DNA of 64,000 bases, taken from NCBI GenBank assembly GCA_050084985.1, contig JBITNC010000001.1, positions 201,314,001 to 201,378,000 on the forward strand. Reading direction: 5' to 3'. Source of the DNA: Nageia nagi. Lineage: Eukaryota; Pinophyta. Below, piece by piece: positions 49,301 through 62,143 of this stretch. Numbering within the stretch: position 1 is the first letter of the stretch; each line of letters opens with the position of its first letter. The notes beneath the pieces are model-generated. The model saw only the letters and a program-made list of their open reading frames with translations, did no database searches and was not told the origin of the DNA. A program made the position numbers and the translations under genes.

Positions 49301-49850
49301 CACCTGAGCAACTAGTGCAGTAGGAGGGGAGAGACTTAGGAATCCTTAGTTTGACCTAGTAGAGATAGTACCAGAGTTAGTGCACCTACAAATAGAGAGG
49401 GATACATCATAGGTATAGTTAGCATAGGTAGAGGGACTTGCTGAGAGTCTATAGAGTTAGTTGGAGGAGGCACAGGTAGCTAGGATAATAGCTATAGCAA
49501 CATAAGTGATAGCAAAGGTAGCATGGGTCATAATGGTAGTCTTGGTAGGCATCCTATAGGGGTAGTTAGAGGCTAATAAGATAACCAGATTAGCAATTGA
49601 GGGATGGGGTAGCATCATGCAAGGTAACCTACTAACACTACTAATTGTGTTCACTATAATAGCCTAAGAGAGGGATGCATTGCAAGTGCAAGCTAAGGGG
49701 AGCATGGGTGTCTAGGTAGAGATGAGCACATAGATAGAGGCATTACTGATAGGGATAGGGTATTGGATAGGCATAGTGATAGATGCAATGGTCTAGATGG
49801 ATTAATCAAAGATGCAAACCTTGATAACTTCAAGGGATACATCTAAATAG
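49300..49850 (+). pseudogene. Acidic and coiled-coil tail of the PMD-like ORF
   Basis: An acidic run (DDEGEEDDAQEEGDDS, about 49207-49254) precedes this. From 49389 a heptad-patterned segment reads QIERDTS*V*LA*VEGLAES, then L*S*LEEAQVARI. Each stop there sits where Gln fits the pattern, and nearly all are TAG. It probably formed a coiled coil for self-association. The end of the ORF is unclear. Confidence 0.45.
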
Positions 49851-52800
49851 CTAGGGCAAGCTTTAGATGAGGTGGCAAGGGCCAAAATGAGGGCTTTGGC
49901 ATGGAAGAGACATTTACTAGAGGTAGGATTAGTCCTAATTTACCTGAAGGCCTCTTAGAGTACTTCCATAGCTAAGGGTATGTCATAGAGCATGGGGATG
50001 AGACATTGCAATGAGGAACACTCAATCAGAAAGCCAAAAGCCTCATAAGAAGCAAGGATAGATATGAAAGGATGCAAGGGATAAAATAAGGGTAGAGACC
50101 CCTATAGGGACTATTGGGCTCATTATACGAGCACTCTGATAGGTGGTTAGACGATTCTTCATGTCACCCCCTTTAGCTAGATAGAGCAGGAAAATGGGAG
50201 AGAGTAGTTAGATAAGGGCCAAACTAGGGATAGGGGAGACTAGCACTCCCCCCAGTAGGTGCTAGAGGATAGGGGACCCTTCACCTTAGAGGGGAAGGAT
50301 TTTGATAGGTATAAAATAGCTTTGGTGATAAATTGCATGAAAACCTATGTACATTTTGATAGAGATTGCTGTACAAATAATTATGGATATATGTACATTT
50401 CTTTTTGACACACATATATTTATGTATATTTTGATAGATAGATGCCTATGGATATGTCCTCAGGCTTTATGCATGGATGGATATACTTATCTCAACATGA
50501 CTATGATAGAGGAGACCTATTTTTTACCATATTATGTATGATTAATTATGTTATGAATGTGATTAATGCATGTATTTATATATTTTATGGATGAATGAGA
50601 CAATGATTATATGCAACAATTTTAAAATAAACCCTAAAAATGAATACTTAAATGAACATGAGGAACAAGATTAAAAATAACTATAAAATGTACCTAAAAT
50701 AAATCTAAAAGATACACAAAATGAACCTAAAAAATAAAGATATAAAATGGACTTGTATGCTTAACCACATCATATGTGAATGAACTTGGATGCTTAAACA
50801 CACAAGGATAATCAAAAGGATAAAAACAAAAACAAAAAATCATTAAATAACTCACATTGACAACTAACAAACATACAAAGTAATAAAGGCTAAAATACCA
50901 CATGAAAAAATTAAGAAAAGACTTAAAAGATATGAAATGAATAAAAAGAACATAAAAACAAACCCAAAATCATGAAAAAATAATCCAAAATGCTATTGAA
51001 ATGTTGTCAGAATCATGTTGTAATGGCACATAAAATGAGGTAGGAAGAAGACGAAAAGACCCCTATAACATACCTGACTGATATTGAATTCAATAAAAAC
51101 AATAAGAGACAAAGTCACGACACTATAGAAAAGCAACCCAATTGACCTAAAAGTGAAACAAAGCAAAAAATGACACTAGAAAAAGTGAAAAATTATGAAA
51201 TTTGATAGACCATGATAAGCAACCATGATAATGAGTTGATAAATGACCTTGATGATATGATAAATGGTGGTACGATCTAAATGTAGGATCAAACTATTTG
51301 AAAAATGGAGTTCGTTTGTCCTATTTTTGAAATTGGAAGATAAAGCTACTTAGACTAAATGACAATCTTTCAGTGATTACTAAAGGTGCACTGTTATGAG
51401 TGGCCCCAAAAATGGCATGTGAAAAGAGATCAAATGATGAAATTGGACCATAAAACTGGGCATGATGATCATGTTTATATTGATAAAGGACCAAAAAAAG
51501 ATAGATATAAAAATGGACTTTGTTTGACACTTCAAAATGAGAAATAAAATAGCCAAATTTTCAAGAGTCAAATTTTAGGACCTTCATCCCTGAAATAAAA
51601 TAGGCAACAAAACGGTAATGAAATGATTAGAAATGATACGATATGACATGATAAGACCTAATGAGGTGAAATATGACCACATTGCAACCCATGATGAGAA
51701 TATGACCTAGGTTGATAGGCTAGGGTGCCTTGGTATATAAGCATGAAGTGCCTACTTTAGACTCCAAGAAACTAGATGAGATGTGATAAAAAAAAATGGA
51801 ACAGACTCCCTAGTGATACTAAAATAAGGATATACTAAGGGAAACTGATTGTTCATCAAATTATCAACATTATAATGCTTTACAAAAGGTAATCAAAACC
51901 AAATTTTGATAAAATAATAAATGGAAAAACATGACAAAATGTAGCAAAGGCACACATAAACATGCACAAGACCTTGAACTCAACATAAAAGGGATAAACA
52001 AAGATAAAAATAAGAACAAAGGCCCACATTGCTAAATTAACACAAGTCCATCATGGTCAAGGGTCACAACAAGCTCGTAGGATATTTCCCTTAGAAACCA
52101 TGATAGTCTACAGCCCATGATCAATCCCAAGGGAGTGATGTGTTAAAAATTTTGATATGGTGACTGAGATCCAAGTGGTTGTATCCTCATCAGGAATCCA
52201 TGGATCATGTATGGTGACAAATGACCTAGATAGACATGCAAAAATGCTAGAGATGGGGTCTTTGCATGAGTAGAATACAAAGGACCCAACATAACAAATA
52301 AACAAGATGACATAAAGACAAATGTAAAGGTGAATGATAAAAGGTTATCAAAGAAAATAAGTTGGTACAATAGAGTTGGTGTGGGGCTAACTTCCATGCA
52401 TGTCTAGAATTGTACTTGCTTCATCGTGAAACAAAGATAATGGCCAATAGCCTCGACTTAGATGAGAATAAAAGTGGGGAACAATATGATAAATGTAAAA
52501 TGATAAAAATAGATAGGAATGATACAATGATACAAGGACTAACCAATGATACGGAAATGAGTGACCAATGGCCTCTGTGCACCCAAAAAAGGTAGAATGA
52601 TACTAAAAAGTGGAGAACCATCTAAGTATCAACTCCCAAAGATATGATGAAAAAGGAAAATAAGATGATGAAACAAAAGAAGTGGTACACACACCTAAGT
52701 TCAAGGGGATGAATGCACATAAGCCAACCCTCAATACCTAGGGGAGATGAATGAGTAACTAGAACTAGATAATATGCTACGATAAATAATGTCAAGATGA

Positions 52801-52887
52801 TAAGATGAGATGTAAACATAAACAAACTAAGCTGCCAAACACAAGATAAGACACCATAATAGAAAAAAATAATAGACTCAAAGTAAA
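49851..52887. other. C's 3' region between the antisense ORF and pol
   Basis: 49851-50300 may be the last decayed part of the PMD-like ORF. From 50300 to 52887 the sequence is A-rich on the plus strand, with many short 'aaatgata'-type words, and no ORF is supported. Confidence 0.4.
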
Positions 52888-54290
52888 CTAAATGTAGAAT
52901 GGAATAATATGGAGGATATTAATAGGCTCCATCTCCTCACAACCCTCTAGATCTACCAAATGATAAGCACTTGTGCCAAATTTTTGCTTGACGATATAAG
53001 GCCTTAACCAATTAGGTGCAAACTTATCTCTGAGTGGCCTCTCAAGATGTGACTGCTAATAGTTTTTTTTTAAGAACTAAGTCACCAATTTCTAATTCTT
53101 TGGGTCAAACTTTCTTGTTATGCAAATATTTCAACTACTCTTGATAGACCTTATGATGTTGAATAGCATTAACTTGTCACTCATCAAGAAGAGTTAGCTA
53201 GTCTAACTAGGATTATCTATCTTCTTGATTAGGAATGAAGACTTGCAACTAAACTCTAAGGGATAGAATATCTAACTTAACAGGCATGATAGATTCAGTA
53301 CCATAGACTAAGGAGAAAGGGGTAGCCCCTATAGGTATCTTAATGCGAGTATGATAGGCCCATAAGGCATAAGGAAGACACTCATGCTAATTCCTATGAT
53401 TATTGTTGACCATATTTTATAGGATTATGATAATGGTTTTATTGGAAGCTTTTATCTAGCCATTACCTTGGGGGTAATATGATGTGGAGAAAGAATACTA
53501 AATGTTATACCCATTGCATAATGCCCTGACATGTTGATTCTTAAAAGAAGTTCCATTATATAAGATGATCTTATGAGGTATGTCGAAGCGACAAATGATA
53601 TGAGTGTCTATAAAGTTGGCAATCTTGGGATCAATAGTAGACACTAGGGCCTCTACCTTGACCCACTTAGTAAAGTACTCAATCATGGTGATGATAAACT
53701 TATGTCTACCTAAATATTATAGTACAAACTATCCTATAAGATCAAAGACCCACTAAGAAAATGGCCATAGAGATTGAATAGGGTTAAGTTTTTGAGCAGG
53801 AAGATCATGCAAGTGAGAATGATGCTGACACTTAACACATTTTCTAACATATTCTTGATAATATTTCTCCATGGTAGGCTAATAATATCCCATTCTAAGC
53901 ATACATTTGGCAATGGTTGTTCCATTAAAGTGCCCACCATAAATGCCATCATGACAAGTTTGTATTGCTATTTGTTGATCACAAAGCTCTAGGAATCGAA
54001 GGAGGACACCATCATAGGATTGCTTATAGACCACATCTCCTAGTATGGTATACCTAAAGGATTTCTAGTTGAATATCCATTTCTCACTAATTGACAAATT
54101 AGGTGGTGTGGTATTCCACTTAAGATACTCATGTAACTTTTTATACCATAGATCACAATGCTCAATGGTAATCTCACTGATAGAAGTTGAAGGCAAGCCT
54201 TGTAGTAAAGATGAATTAAGTATAGACTCTTTTAAAATCACAATCTCCCCATGTTGAATATGTATATGAGGATTTGAAGGAATAAGATAT
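52888..54290 (-). pseudogene. Integrase of element C
   Basis: Reads leftwards. The linker SISEITIEHCDLWYKKLHEY precedes GGHFNGTTIAKCMLRMGYY and YVRKCVKCQHHSHL (HHCC zinc-binding region, about 53960-53810). The core follows as MIEYFTKWVKVEALVS, then FDIPHKIILYNGTSFKN and IKASNKTI. YALWAYHTRIKIPIGATPFS and YGTESIMPVKL come next, and the C-terminal NWLRPYIVKQKFGTSAYHLV ends at a TAG at 52890-52888. The second catalytic Asp (usually DNG) is Tyr and the expected Glu (usually EA.NKT) is Lys, so two of the three catalytic residues are lost. Confidence 0.8.
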
Positions 54291-54299
54291 CCTAGAGAG

Positions 54300-54690
54300 G
54301 CCATGATGTTAGCAAACCTATTAGAATATCAAGGAGCAACCTCAATTTTATAAGCCTTAAACAATTTCAAAAAACTCAAGGCCATATCTCTATAAGTATT
54401 CAAGAGATCATTATGACACTGATAGATACCCAAGACTTGATTGGTTATTAATTGAAAATCTCCATAGATATGGAACTACTCAAAATTTAACTCTACGGTT
54501 CCCCTAAGTCCTAAAAGAAGCACCTCATACTTAATATTATTATTTGTAAATGGGAAGTTTAGCTTGAAAGAATATGGAATAGGGGTACCTTGGGGCATGA
54601 AGAAAATAACTCTAGCCCCTCTAGCTTGTTCACACCTAGATCCATCAAAGTACATAGTTATATCATAGTCCTCTTGAGTATCAACTATCT
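54300..54690 (-). pseudogene. Second, archaeal-type RNase H of element C
   Basis: YFDGSRCEQARGARVIFFMP (about 54655-54595) holds the first catalytic Asp. NNNIKYEVLLLGLRGTVELN has Lys where the Glu of EYEAL is expected. FHIYGDFQLITNQVLGIYQ keeps the GD motif, and YSNRFANIMASLGYLIPS closes the domain. Marks C as Tat/Ogre-like. Confidence 0.75.
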
Positions 54691-54759
54691 CCTCAATCTC
54701 ATCTACTTTAGAAATATCCTAATTAGGGAGGGTGATCTTAAGAGGAGTAGTTAATTGAA

Positions 54760-55290
54760 TGGGTGCTTGGGCTAATTGATCTGTTATGGCTTGACCTTTA
54801 ATATATTTATGGCTGATAAATAGCATCAAAATCAAACAAGAATAAGATCCATTTTACTTCACATATTATGGTATGCTTTGCTCATCATATGCTTTAATGG
54901 ATCAACTTTAGAAATGACATAAGTAGTATGGTTTAGCATGTAATGTCTCAACTTTATGGTTGCAAAGACAAGGGTGAGATAAAGTATCTCAATATAGACA
55001 TAGCAAAGCTCATAATCAACCAAGGTACGATTGAGGTAACAAATATCTTGCTCCTTAGCCTGATCAATTTTCTATGCAAGCATGACTCCCAAGGTAAAGT
55101 TAATGGTTGAAAGATATAAGTGAAAGGGGATATCATCCTTAGGTGGAATGAACATAAGAGGTTTGAGAAAATATTATTTTATATCATCAAAGGTCTTTTG
55201 AAAACCCTCATTCCAATCAAATCTCACACCCTTCTTAAGGAGTACATTAAATGGGCAACACTTATCAGAAGGCTGAACTATAAATCACTT
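54760..55290 (-). pseudogene. RNase H (first) of element C
   Basis: DDIPFHLYLSTINFTLGVML, then AKEQDICYLNRTLVDYELCY and YIEILYLTLVFATIKLRHYM. The end, LNHTTYVISKVDPLKHMMSK and AYHNM, is the counterpart of element B's segment at 34137-34264. Confidence 0.72.
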
Positions 55291-55960
55291 GATAACTTGA
55301 GTTTTGACTTGGATACTCCTTAAAGTTTTAAGATCATGAGGTAGAGGCATACTAGTAATGGCAATGACTTTCTTAGGATCAACCTTGATACCTCTCTTAG
55401 AAATAATAAATTCTAAAAGCTTGCCTAAAGTGACACCAAATATACACTTTCTAGGGTTTATCTTGATATTATGCTTAAGTAACCACTACAAGACTTTATC
55501 TAGAACCTCCCAATGTTAATATCTTATTCTTAACTTGGCCAACAAATCATCTACATAATCTTCCATAATATCATGCATCATATCATGGAATACATGTCAT
55601 AGCTCGCTGATAGGTGGCCCTAGCATTCTTGATTCCAAAAGGTATGTATTTATAACAATAAGTCCCCCAAGGTGTAGTGAAAGTAGTCTTTTATTGGTCA
55701 TTTGGGTTGACCCAAATCTGATTATAACCTAAGAATCTATCCATGGGGGATAACATCTCATATCCTATTATGTTGTCAACTAAAGTGTCAATGTTTGGCA
55801 GGGGAAAGTCATCCTTAGGGAAAGTGACATTAAGATCTCTAAAATTTGTACATACTTGAAGGTGACCTTTTGGATTTTTGATAGGGACCATATTTAATAC
55901 CCACTAAGGGTAATCTATACCCTGAATGAACTTGGAATCTAATAGCTTCTAAATCTCTTC
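55291..55960 (-). pseudogene. Reverse transcriptase of element C
   Basis: MVPIKNPKGHLQVCTNFRDL (55891 on), then DDFPLPNIDTLVDNIIGYEM and SPMDRFLGYNQIWVNPNDQ. The catalytic YVDD lies at 55547-55558 within MEDYVDDLLAK, followed by IKINPRKCIFGVTLGKLLEF. Stops and frame changes are present. This domain is the one missing from element B. Confidence 0.82.
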
Positions 55961-56002
55961 CTTGATCTGAAGAGACTTAGCAAGATCAACTCTCCTAGGA
56001 TT

Positions 56003-57500
56003 TTACTTAATAGGTTTCATGTTGGTATTGGTGAAAATATTATGGACAATAATATTGGAATCCATACCCAAAATATCAGTATAACCATAATAGAAAACTT
56101 TGACATACTTCTTCAATAATGCTATACCTATGGCCCTTCTTGACTTGTCTAAGATATCCCCCAAGTAAGCTATCTTAGGGTTCATGGGATCATTGATGAG
56201 ATTGAACTCAACTGACTTACCAATGTGCATGTGAGACCCATCCATTAATTGCTTAAAAATGGGAAGATATACATAATCATTATCATCCAAACTATTGATA
56301 AATGAAACTAATTTAGACAACTTAGCTTCATTAAAGCAATCAAAACAAAAAGAAGCATCACACAAATCAAAGGAAAAATTTGAAAAAGGTGAATAGAGAT
56401 ATGTAGGCCAAGGATTAATAAAAGTATATGAGGAACATTCCAAAAGAGGGTTGAGAGGTGAGAAACCATCAACAAAAACTATGGAAACCTAAATGAAAGG
56501 GCTATCAGAAGACTCATGGAAGAAATTTCTTAGGATGGAACACTTTAAAGCATTAGGACTAGATGGACTAAAACACAACAAGATGTCATGCTTGTAATTA
56601 TGCTCCATTGCCCCTATTGGAAGATTAATACTGATAAAATATTCTTCTAGAGGCTTGAGTTTAGGACCATGAAACCCTAGATCATGCTTATCTTGGTCAG
56701 ATTGAAAAGGAATGAAAAAAGCATAAACCATGCCATGTTCATATTTACCTAAGCCATAACCTTTCCATTTTCATGTAGAAAAGAGCTTACACACTAGGTC
56801 AAGACATGAAAGATAATATATCTTGGCATAAAACATTTCCTTGAGATAAGGCTCAAGGGGTATGTCCTGGGGTGTATCCACACCTGCATAAATAAAGAAA
56901 TATAGGTTCAAGTATAAGCCTAGAGGACTAAGAGAATGGGGAGATGGTGAGGATTCCAAATTTATCCCTAAGTCTTGTATAGAAGGAATATTAAAAATCA
57001 CATCATCAATATGATATTTCCCCTTTCTAATACATTCATATTTGATAAGGTCAAGAGATGGTGAAATGACCATATACATAGAATGTTGATCAAGAAGATC
57101 AAGATCAGCTTGGGAGGAAGAGGTATCATCTTCATATGAAGCATCAAAAATAAAATAAGAGAAAGGAACATGGAACTAATCGAGGGGTAGCACATGATGA
57201 TATGATGGCTAGTCACTTATAGGGGTAGGCACGGACTGAACCTTATTATTGGAATAATATTGCAAAGACTCCTTAGGTGACTTACCCTCATCACATATAA
57301 AAGGAGAGGGAAGTGAAGAAGATGGATATGAAGAAAAAGTAGACTAAGCATGAGATAAAGACAAAGAGGAAGGCTCTTGTGAATGAGAAGAAACTAGATT
57401 AGGATGATCATTCACAAGAATGGTGATAGGAAAAAGACACCCACATGGAATCTAAGGAGACTTAGGGGAAAAATTTTAATTGCAATGACTAAAAGGATTT
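56003..57500 (-). pseudogene. Protease-RT linker of element C
   Basis: Three open pieces (57079-56771, 56731-56489, 56443-56003) encode about 450 residues without a known domain. LDDNDYVYLPIFKQLMDGSH and DPMNPKIAYLGDILDKSR match element B's linker. The stretch just before RT, ALLKKYVKVFYYGYTDILGM, corresponds to the 'LL..Y.DVFAW.Y.DM.G' lead-in of gypsy RT. Confidence 0.65.
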
Positions 57501-57589
57501 AGATCAACTATTATGTAATGGACCATTTTATTATGTAAATATTTTAGATACCTATGTAAAGTAGATAGAAATACCTCCATATCGTCAAT

Positions 57590-57937
57590 TCATGATCGAC
57601 CTAAGAGCAAATTATACTGCATTTCACCCTCAACCACATGATATGTTGCTATAATTTCTCTAACTCCAACCTTCACTAGAAGTGTAACTATGACCATGGT
57701 TGTTTCCAAAGTATTGTTAAAGGCCCTAATAGTGAGAGTAGTTGCATTTAAGAACTTGATAGGGACCTTTAATATTTTAAGTTCCATGGATGATATAACA
57801 TTTATGGCTGATCCATTATCTATTAGCACTCTTTTTGAAGGATGTGAATCCACATAGGCAAAAATGTACAAACTAAGATGCCTTTCCTTCTTAGTTTGAG
57901 AATATTGAATCTCATCTTGATAGAATGTGATACCCAA
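57590..57937 (-). pseudogene. Protease of element C
   Basis: Open frame of 115 codons. VDSHPSKRVLIDNGSAINVI holds the aspartic protease motif D-N-G-S with catalytic Asp and Gly intact. IRAFNNTLETTMV and VVEGEMQYNLLLGRS are the flap and C-terminal segments. It would process the polyprotein. Best-preserved protease in the window. Confidence 0.78.
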
Positions 57938-58539
57938 CCTAGTAGCACTCTAAAAAACTCCTATGAAATCTCCAAAAGAATAGGGATTATTTCCATCTAG
58001 CTCAATAGCTTTTAGTATTTTGTTCAAAGCATTCCTATGTTCTATGGATTGCTACAATAGATCCCATAAGGAAAACTTTGTTTGTGTAGTCCAAAGCTAC
58101 TACTCTAACTATGTTTGAATGGTAATAGGGGCCCTAAAAGGTTGTTATTGAATCTAAATTCAAGGTTGAGGCAATGCTTTGTTGAATTCCTACATCCTGT
58201 GGGGGAGGAGGAGGTGCTCTATCATTACCCTAACCTATCCTAGTGGTGACCCTAATCATGTTACTATCATGTACTTCTATAATCTGATATGCTGGGGCTA
58301 GGTCTATAATATCCAAAAACTCAATATTTGAAACTACATCAATTCCTCCAACAAAAGGAAAGTGTGAATCTATATCTATAAATCCTATAAAATCATTATT
58401 CTATTTGTGTTATAATCATGTACAACCTCTTACATTAGATTTGATGAGATATTATTGATATTATTATTATACCAAGGCAAGGGATCTTGAAATACACCCA
58501 AATTCCAATTGGGTTGAGCTAAGGGGTTACCTATTGATA

Positions 58540-60571
58540 CTTTTCCACTATTAATAATCATTGAATGATATATTGATTACACTTATTTGTATCATATCCT
58601 TTTGGTCTATGGTAAGTGAAATAATCATTATATTTTTACCATGTAGGTTTCTCCTAATTAGGATCTTCTAGCTTGACTTTGGGGAGAGTGACTAATTAAG
58701 CATTCAAAAGATTTCTCAAGACATCCTTAATAGGTTCAACCAAAGTTGTATGAGGTTTATGTGGCCTGTACTATCAAGGTTTCCCAAGCCTATATGGATC
58801 TTGTTGATTATTTTGCTGATTGTTAGGCCTAAGTATTTCCTAGTTCTGAGGCTCTGATGGTGCATTAGCCCTAGGTGGCCATGGTAGATCTTACTGAATA
58901 ACTAGCTATGTATGTGATACCTAATTACTCTATAATTTTTGATAAGAAGTACTAGGATTATTGCCATTATTTTGGTACTTATGATTATTATTATATTTAT
59001 TTCTTAGCTTGATTTATCCATCTTGTACCTTAGCTTCCTCTATTAACTTAGCTTGAGATAGCACATCCTCAAATGTGCGATGTTGTTGTATCCTAAGAAT
59101 ACAATAGATATGTTTATTGCAAATACAAAAGAATAATTTGACTAAATTTTCCTATGGAAAAGTGTAAGACATATCCATAACAATAGCCCTCCATCTACAT
59201 ACATAATTAGATATGGACTCATCCACAAATTATGATAGTTTGTAATTGAAGTGCTCTTATGTATGTTGATGGCAAAGTGATCTAAGAATCTATCAACCAA
59301 TTGTTCAAAGGAGTATATACTATGCTATGGAAGGTTATTGTACCAATCTAAAACCTAACCTACCAATTTCATTAGGAAGGTCCTAAGCATAAGCACATCA
59401 TCATTACTAATAATATAACAAGAATACTTGAATTGATGAAGGTGCTCTTTGGGATATTCCTTGACCTTGAATTTGTCAATCTTAGGTACTTCAAACTTGT
59501 ATGGAAAGGTGTTAGTGGGCATGCTAAGATGGATTAGATCATTAAAAATAGAGGTATATGACAACTTTAATTTTTCATGTTCATTAGCCTGAAGCTTCAT
59601 AACCTCCAACCTCTTTAAGATTTGATCATTGACTATGAGAGGTTGAGGATTAACTATGGCCTGAGACTATGGTAACATACTAATAGGATGATCCTCACAC
59701 TAATAATATGGGTCATATTGATCATCATAATGTACATCTTGATCCCATTAAAATGACTATCCATAACTAGGCTATGTGTCAAGGTTTAAAAGATTTCAAC
59801 CCAAAATCCTTATAGTCAATTGATACTACAACTCATGATGATCAAGAGATTGAGTGGGCCCATGCAAAGAGGCTCTAGCAAGATGATATGATTCATCATA
59901 TTTAGGATATAAATAATGTACAAGGGATATAGGATGGGCATACACATGATGAGGATCTAAAACTTGATGTGCATATGTTTATCGAGGTGGCACCACTACT
60001 CAAGAAGAAGAGAAATAATATAATTGTAGTGGTGGATCGACCCCTAGAAATTTCTATATAGACCCTGGATCATAGGATCGCTCAAGAACATCTCACATGG
60101 AGAGACATGAGAATTGGTAGAATGAAGACGTAGATGAATTGAACTAGGTTGATGTAAAGAGATCCTAGGATCAGGATTAGGCTAGTATATGGAATAAGGG
60201 TCATTCTAAGGAGGGTCTAACTAACAATGTTCAAAAGGTCTTTCTAAAGAAAGGTGATCCTCTATCCTAGAAAGATTAGCCCTATGAGGTATTGCACGAT
60301 CATGTCTCTCCTATCAAGAGGTAGACTTTAACACACAGAACCACTCTAAGGTTTGACTAAATGATAGACATGGTGAAGACTATGTGTGATCATGTGGAGG
60401 CAAATGATGTGGTGTACGAGACCTACTATGTGGGACCTACAAGTGGGGAAGAGGATGTGATGGATTAATCTGAGTAGCTCATTCCTCTTCCTCTCTAGCA
60501 TGACGTAGAGACCTAGTCTTAGCCATGTGAATAGACCAAGGATTCTCATCCCTAGAAGGCACACAAGACAT
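58540..60571 (-). pseudogene. gag of element C
   Basis: Begins at ATG 60571-60569 (MSCVPSRDENPWSIHMAKTR) with an Arg/His/Pro-rich N-terminal part. The capsid piece 59609-59355 reads FPYKFEVPKIDKFKVKEYPK and HLHQFKYSCYIISNDDVLML, clearly homologous to element B's gag. A zinc-knuckle relic lies near 58632-58580 (YFTYHRPKGYDTNKC; first Cys now Phe, one His now Tyr). Many stops in between. Confidence 0.72.
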
Positions 60572-62143
60572 GGTGACTAAAAGGTGTACACTTAATGGAA
60601 TTATAATTAAGGTGTATGATGTATCAAATAAGAGTCCTAACTAAATCCAAAGCATATAATCAAATAATGTGTAAAGCAATAAATCACTTAGTAAGAAGCC
60701 TATAATTTAGTTAAAAAATCTTGTTTAATATGTATGCAATTAACACCAAAAAGCCTAAATGATCACTTTAAAATAGCTCTAAATGAGAAGAAGTAATAAT
60801 GTGAGATAGCAATGGTGCTTATCTTATTTCATTATTTCTTCTTCAATTTGAAATTATCTTTTTAGTAAGCCAATTTTTATGCAAGTGTTAATTTCAACTC
60901 TTTATAGTTTTCCTAAATATGTATCTAGTTAGGCATTTTGAGGTAAAGCTCAATCTCTAGGGGTGTAGAATGTTTTACAAGGTGTCACAGGTACCTCTAT
61001 CATTACTCACCAATAGAGGGGGGCTCCCAATCTTGGTGATGAAATCCAAGTATGGGTTAGGTCATGGATATCACTTCCATGTACCCTAGTCACTCTCGAG
61101 GTATATGATGGACTTTTAATGCAAGAAAGTAAATATGAAATGCAATGCTATATGATAATGCAATGCAATTACACCTACCAAATGCTTGCTTTCTAAAATA
61201 AAATCCAAATCACTCCCAACCCAAGGATGTTAAAATAATAAAGTATGCGTTTTGCTTTTTGAAATAAAAGATAATGCAAGAGATAGCAATGTCTTTTAAT
61301 GTACAAAATAATCAGCAAATCAAATCCTAAAATTGAAATAAATCCCTTTTCAAGATATTGATTTTAAGCAACAAATAAAATTTTCAATGTGTGATGCACC
61401 AATCCCACCCAAAATGCAATGCACTTCACTGTGAGAAAGGGGAAATCCTAGATAAAATAAGCAATCAAACTATATGGACGAGGTGCAAAAAGTAATCCAA
61501 AAACTCACCCAGCATTAGAATGTTAACTCCTGCTCCAATTGTGGTGATTTGTTCAATGGTAACAAGTATCTATCTCAAGATCATCCACTACAGGGATGAC
61601 CAATGCCAATCATCTAGGTGATCAAAAGTCATTTGAATGATTATAGGTGCACTTAGAGTTAAATTTAAAATAAAAAATAAAAGCAAGTAAAACCCTATGA
61701 CAAGGGTGTTGACATATCCTATGATAAGGACACCCAAAGTAGTATATGTAAAACTTGATAATGGAGTACTACCCCCAGTACAAATGAGATTAGGAACATA
61801 AATGCTAAAATAATAACATAACTAAAATAACAGTCAAAATCATCCTTTTGTATGATGACTATAAAAATCATCTAGATGACCTTATAGTCATCCTAATGGG
61901 GGATGATTTATAGTAAGGATCAAATGGTAGAGGGATGATTTAAACTATGCTTGTAAAGAGGCATTAAGGTTCTTAAATTTTGATCCTCTTGTTTCCAGTA
62001 CAATAAGGTATTCTACAAGTTATAGCCAAAAATTAGTTTTTAACAACTCCAAATTGCAAGAAATATCCAAAATTCAAAAACCACCAAAATAAGGTAAAAT
62101 ACTTAGGCAATACTCTTTTGTATTGGGATCTAGGACTAGTAGG
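60572..62143 (-). other. Leader of element C
   Basis: Untranslated region between PBS and gag, about 1.6 kb, with several inverted-repeat segments built from 'atcatc/gatgat' words. The strongest hairpin (61837-61909) is listed separately. Confidence 0.55.
61837..61909 (-). promoter_or_regulatory. Two-tier hairpin with palindromic loop in C's leader
   Basis: Inner stem gatgactataa (61854-61864) pairs perfectly with ttatagtcatc (61882-61892). The outer stem aaatcatcc (61837-61845) pairs perfectly with ggatgattt (61901-61909). The 17-nt loop contains the 12-nt palindrome tcatctagatga (61868-61879). A stem-loop with a self-complementary loop in the leader, about 250 nt downstream of the primer site in the RNA, resembles a retroviral dimer-initiation/packaging element. 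That role is inference. Confidence 0.5.
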
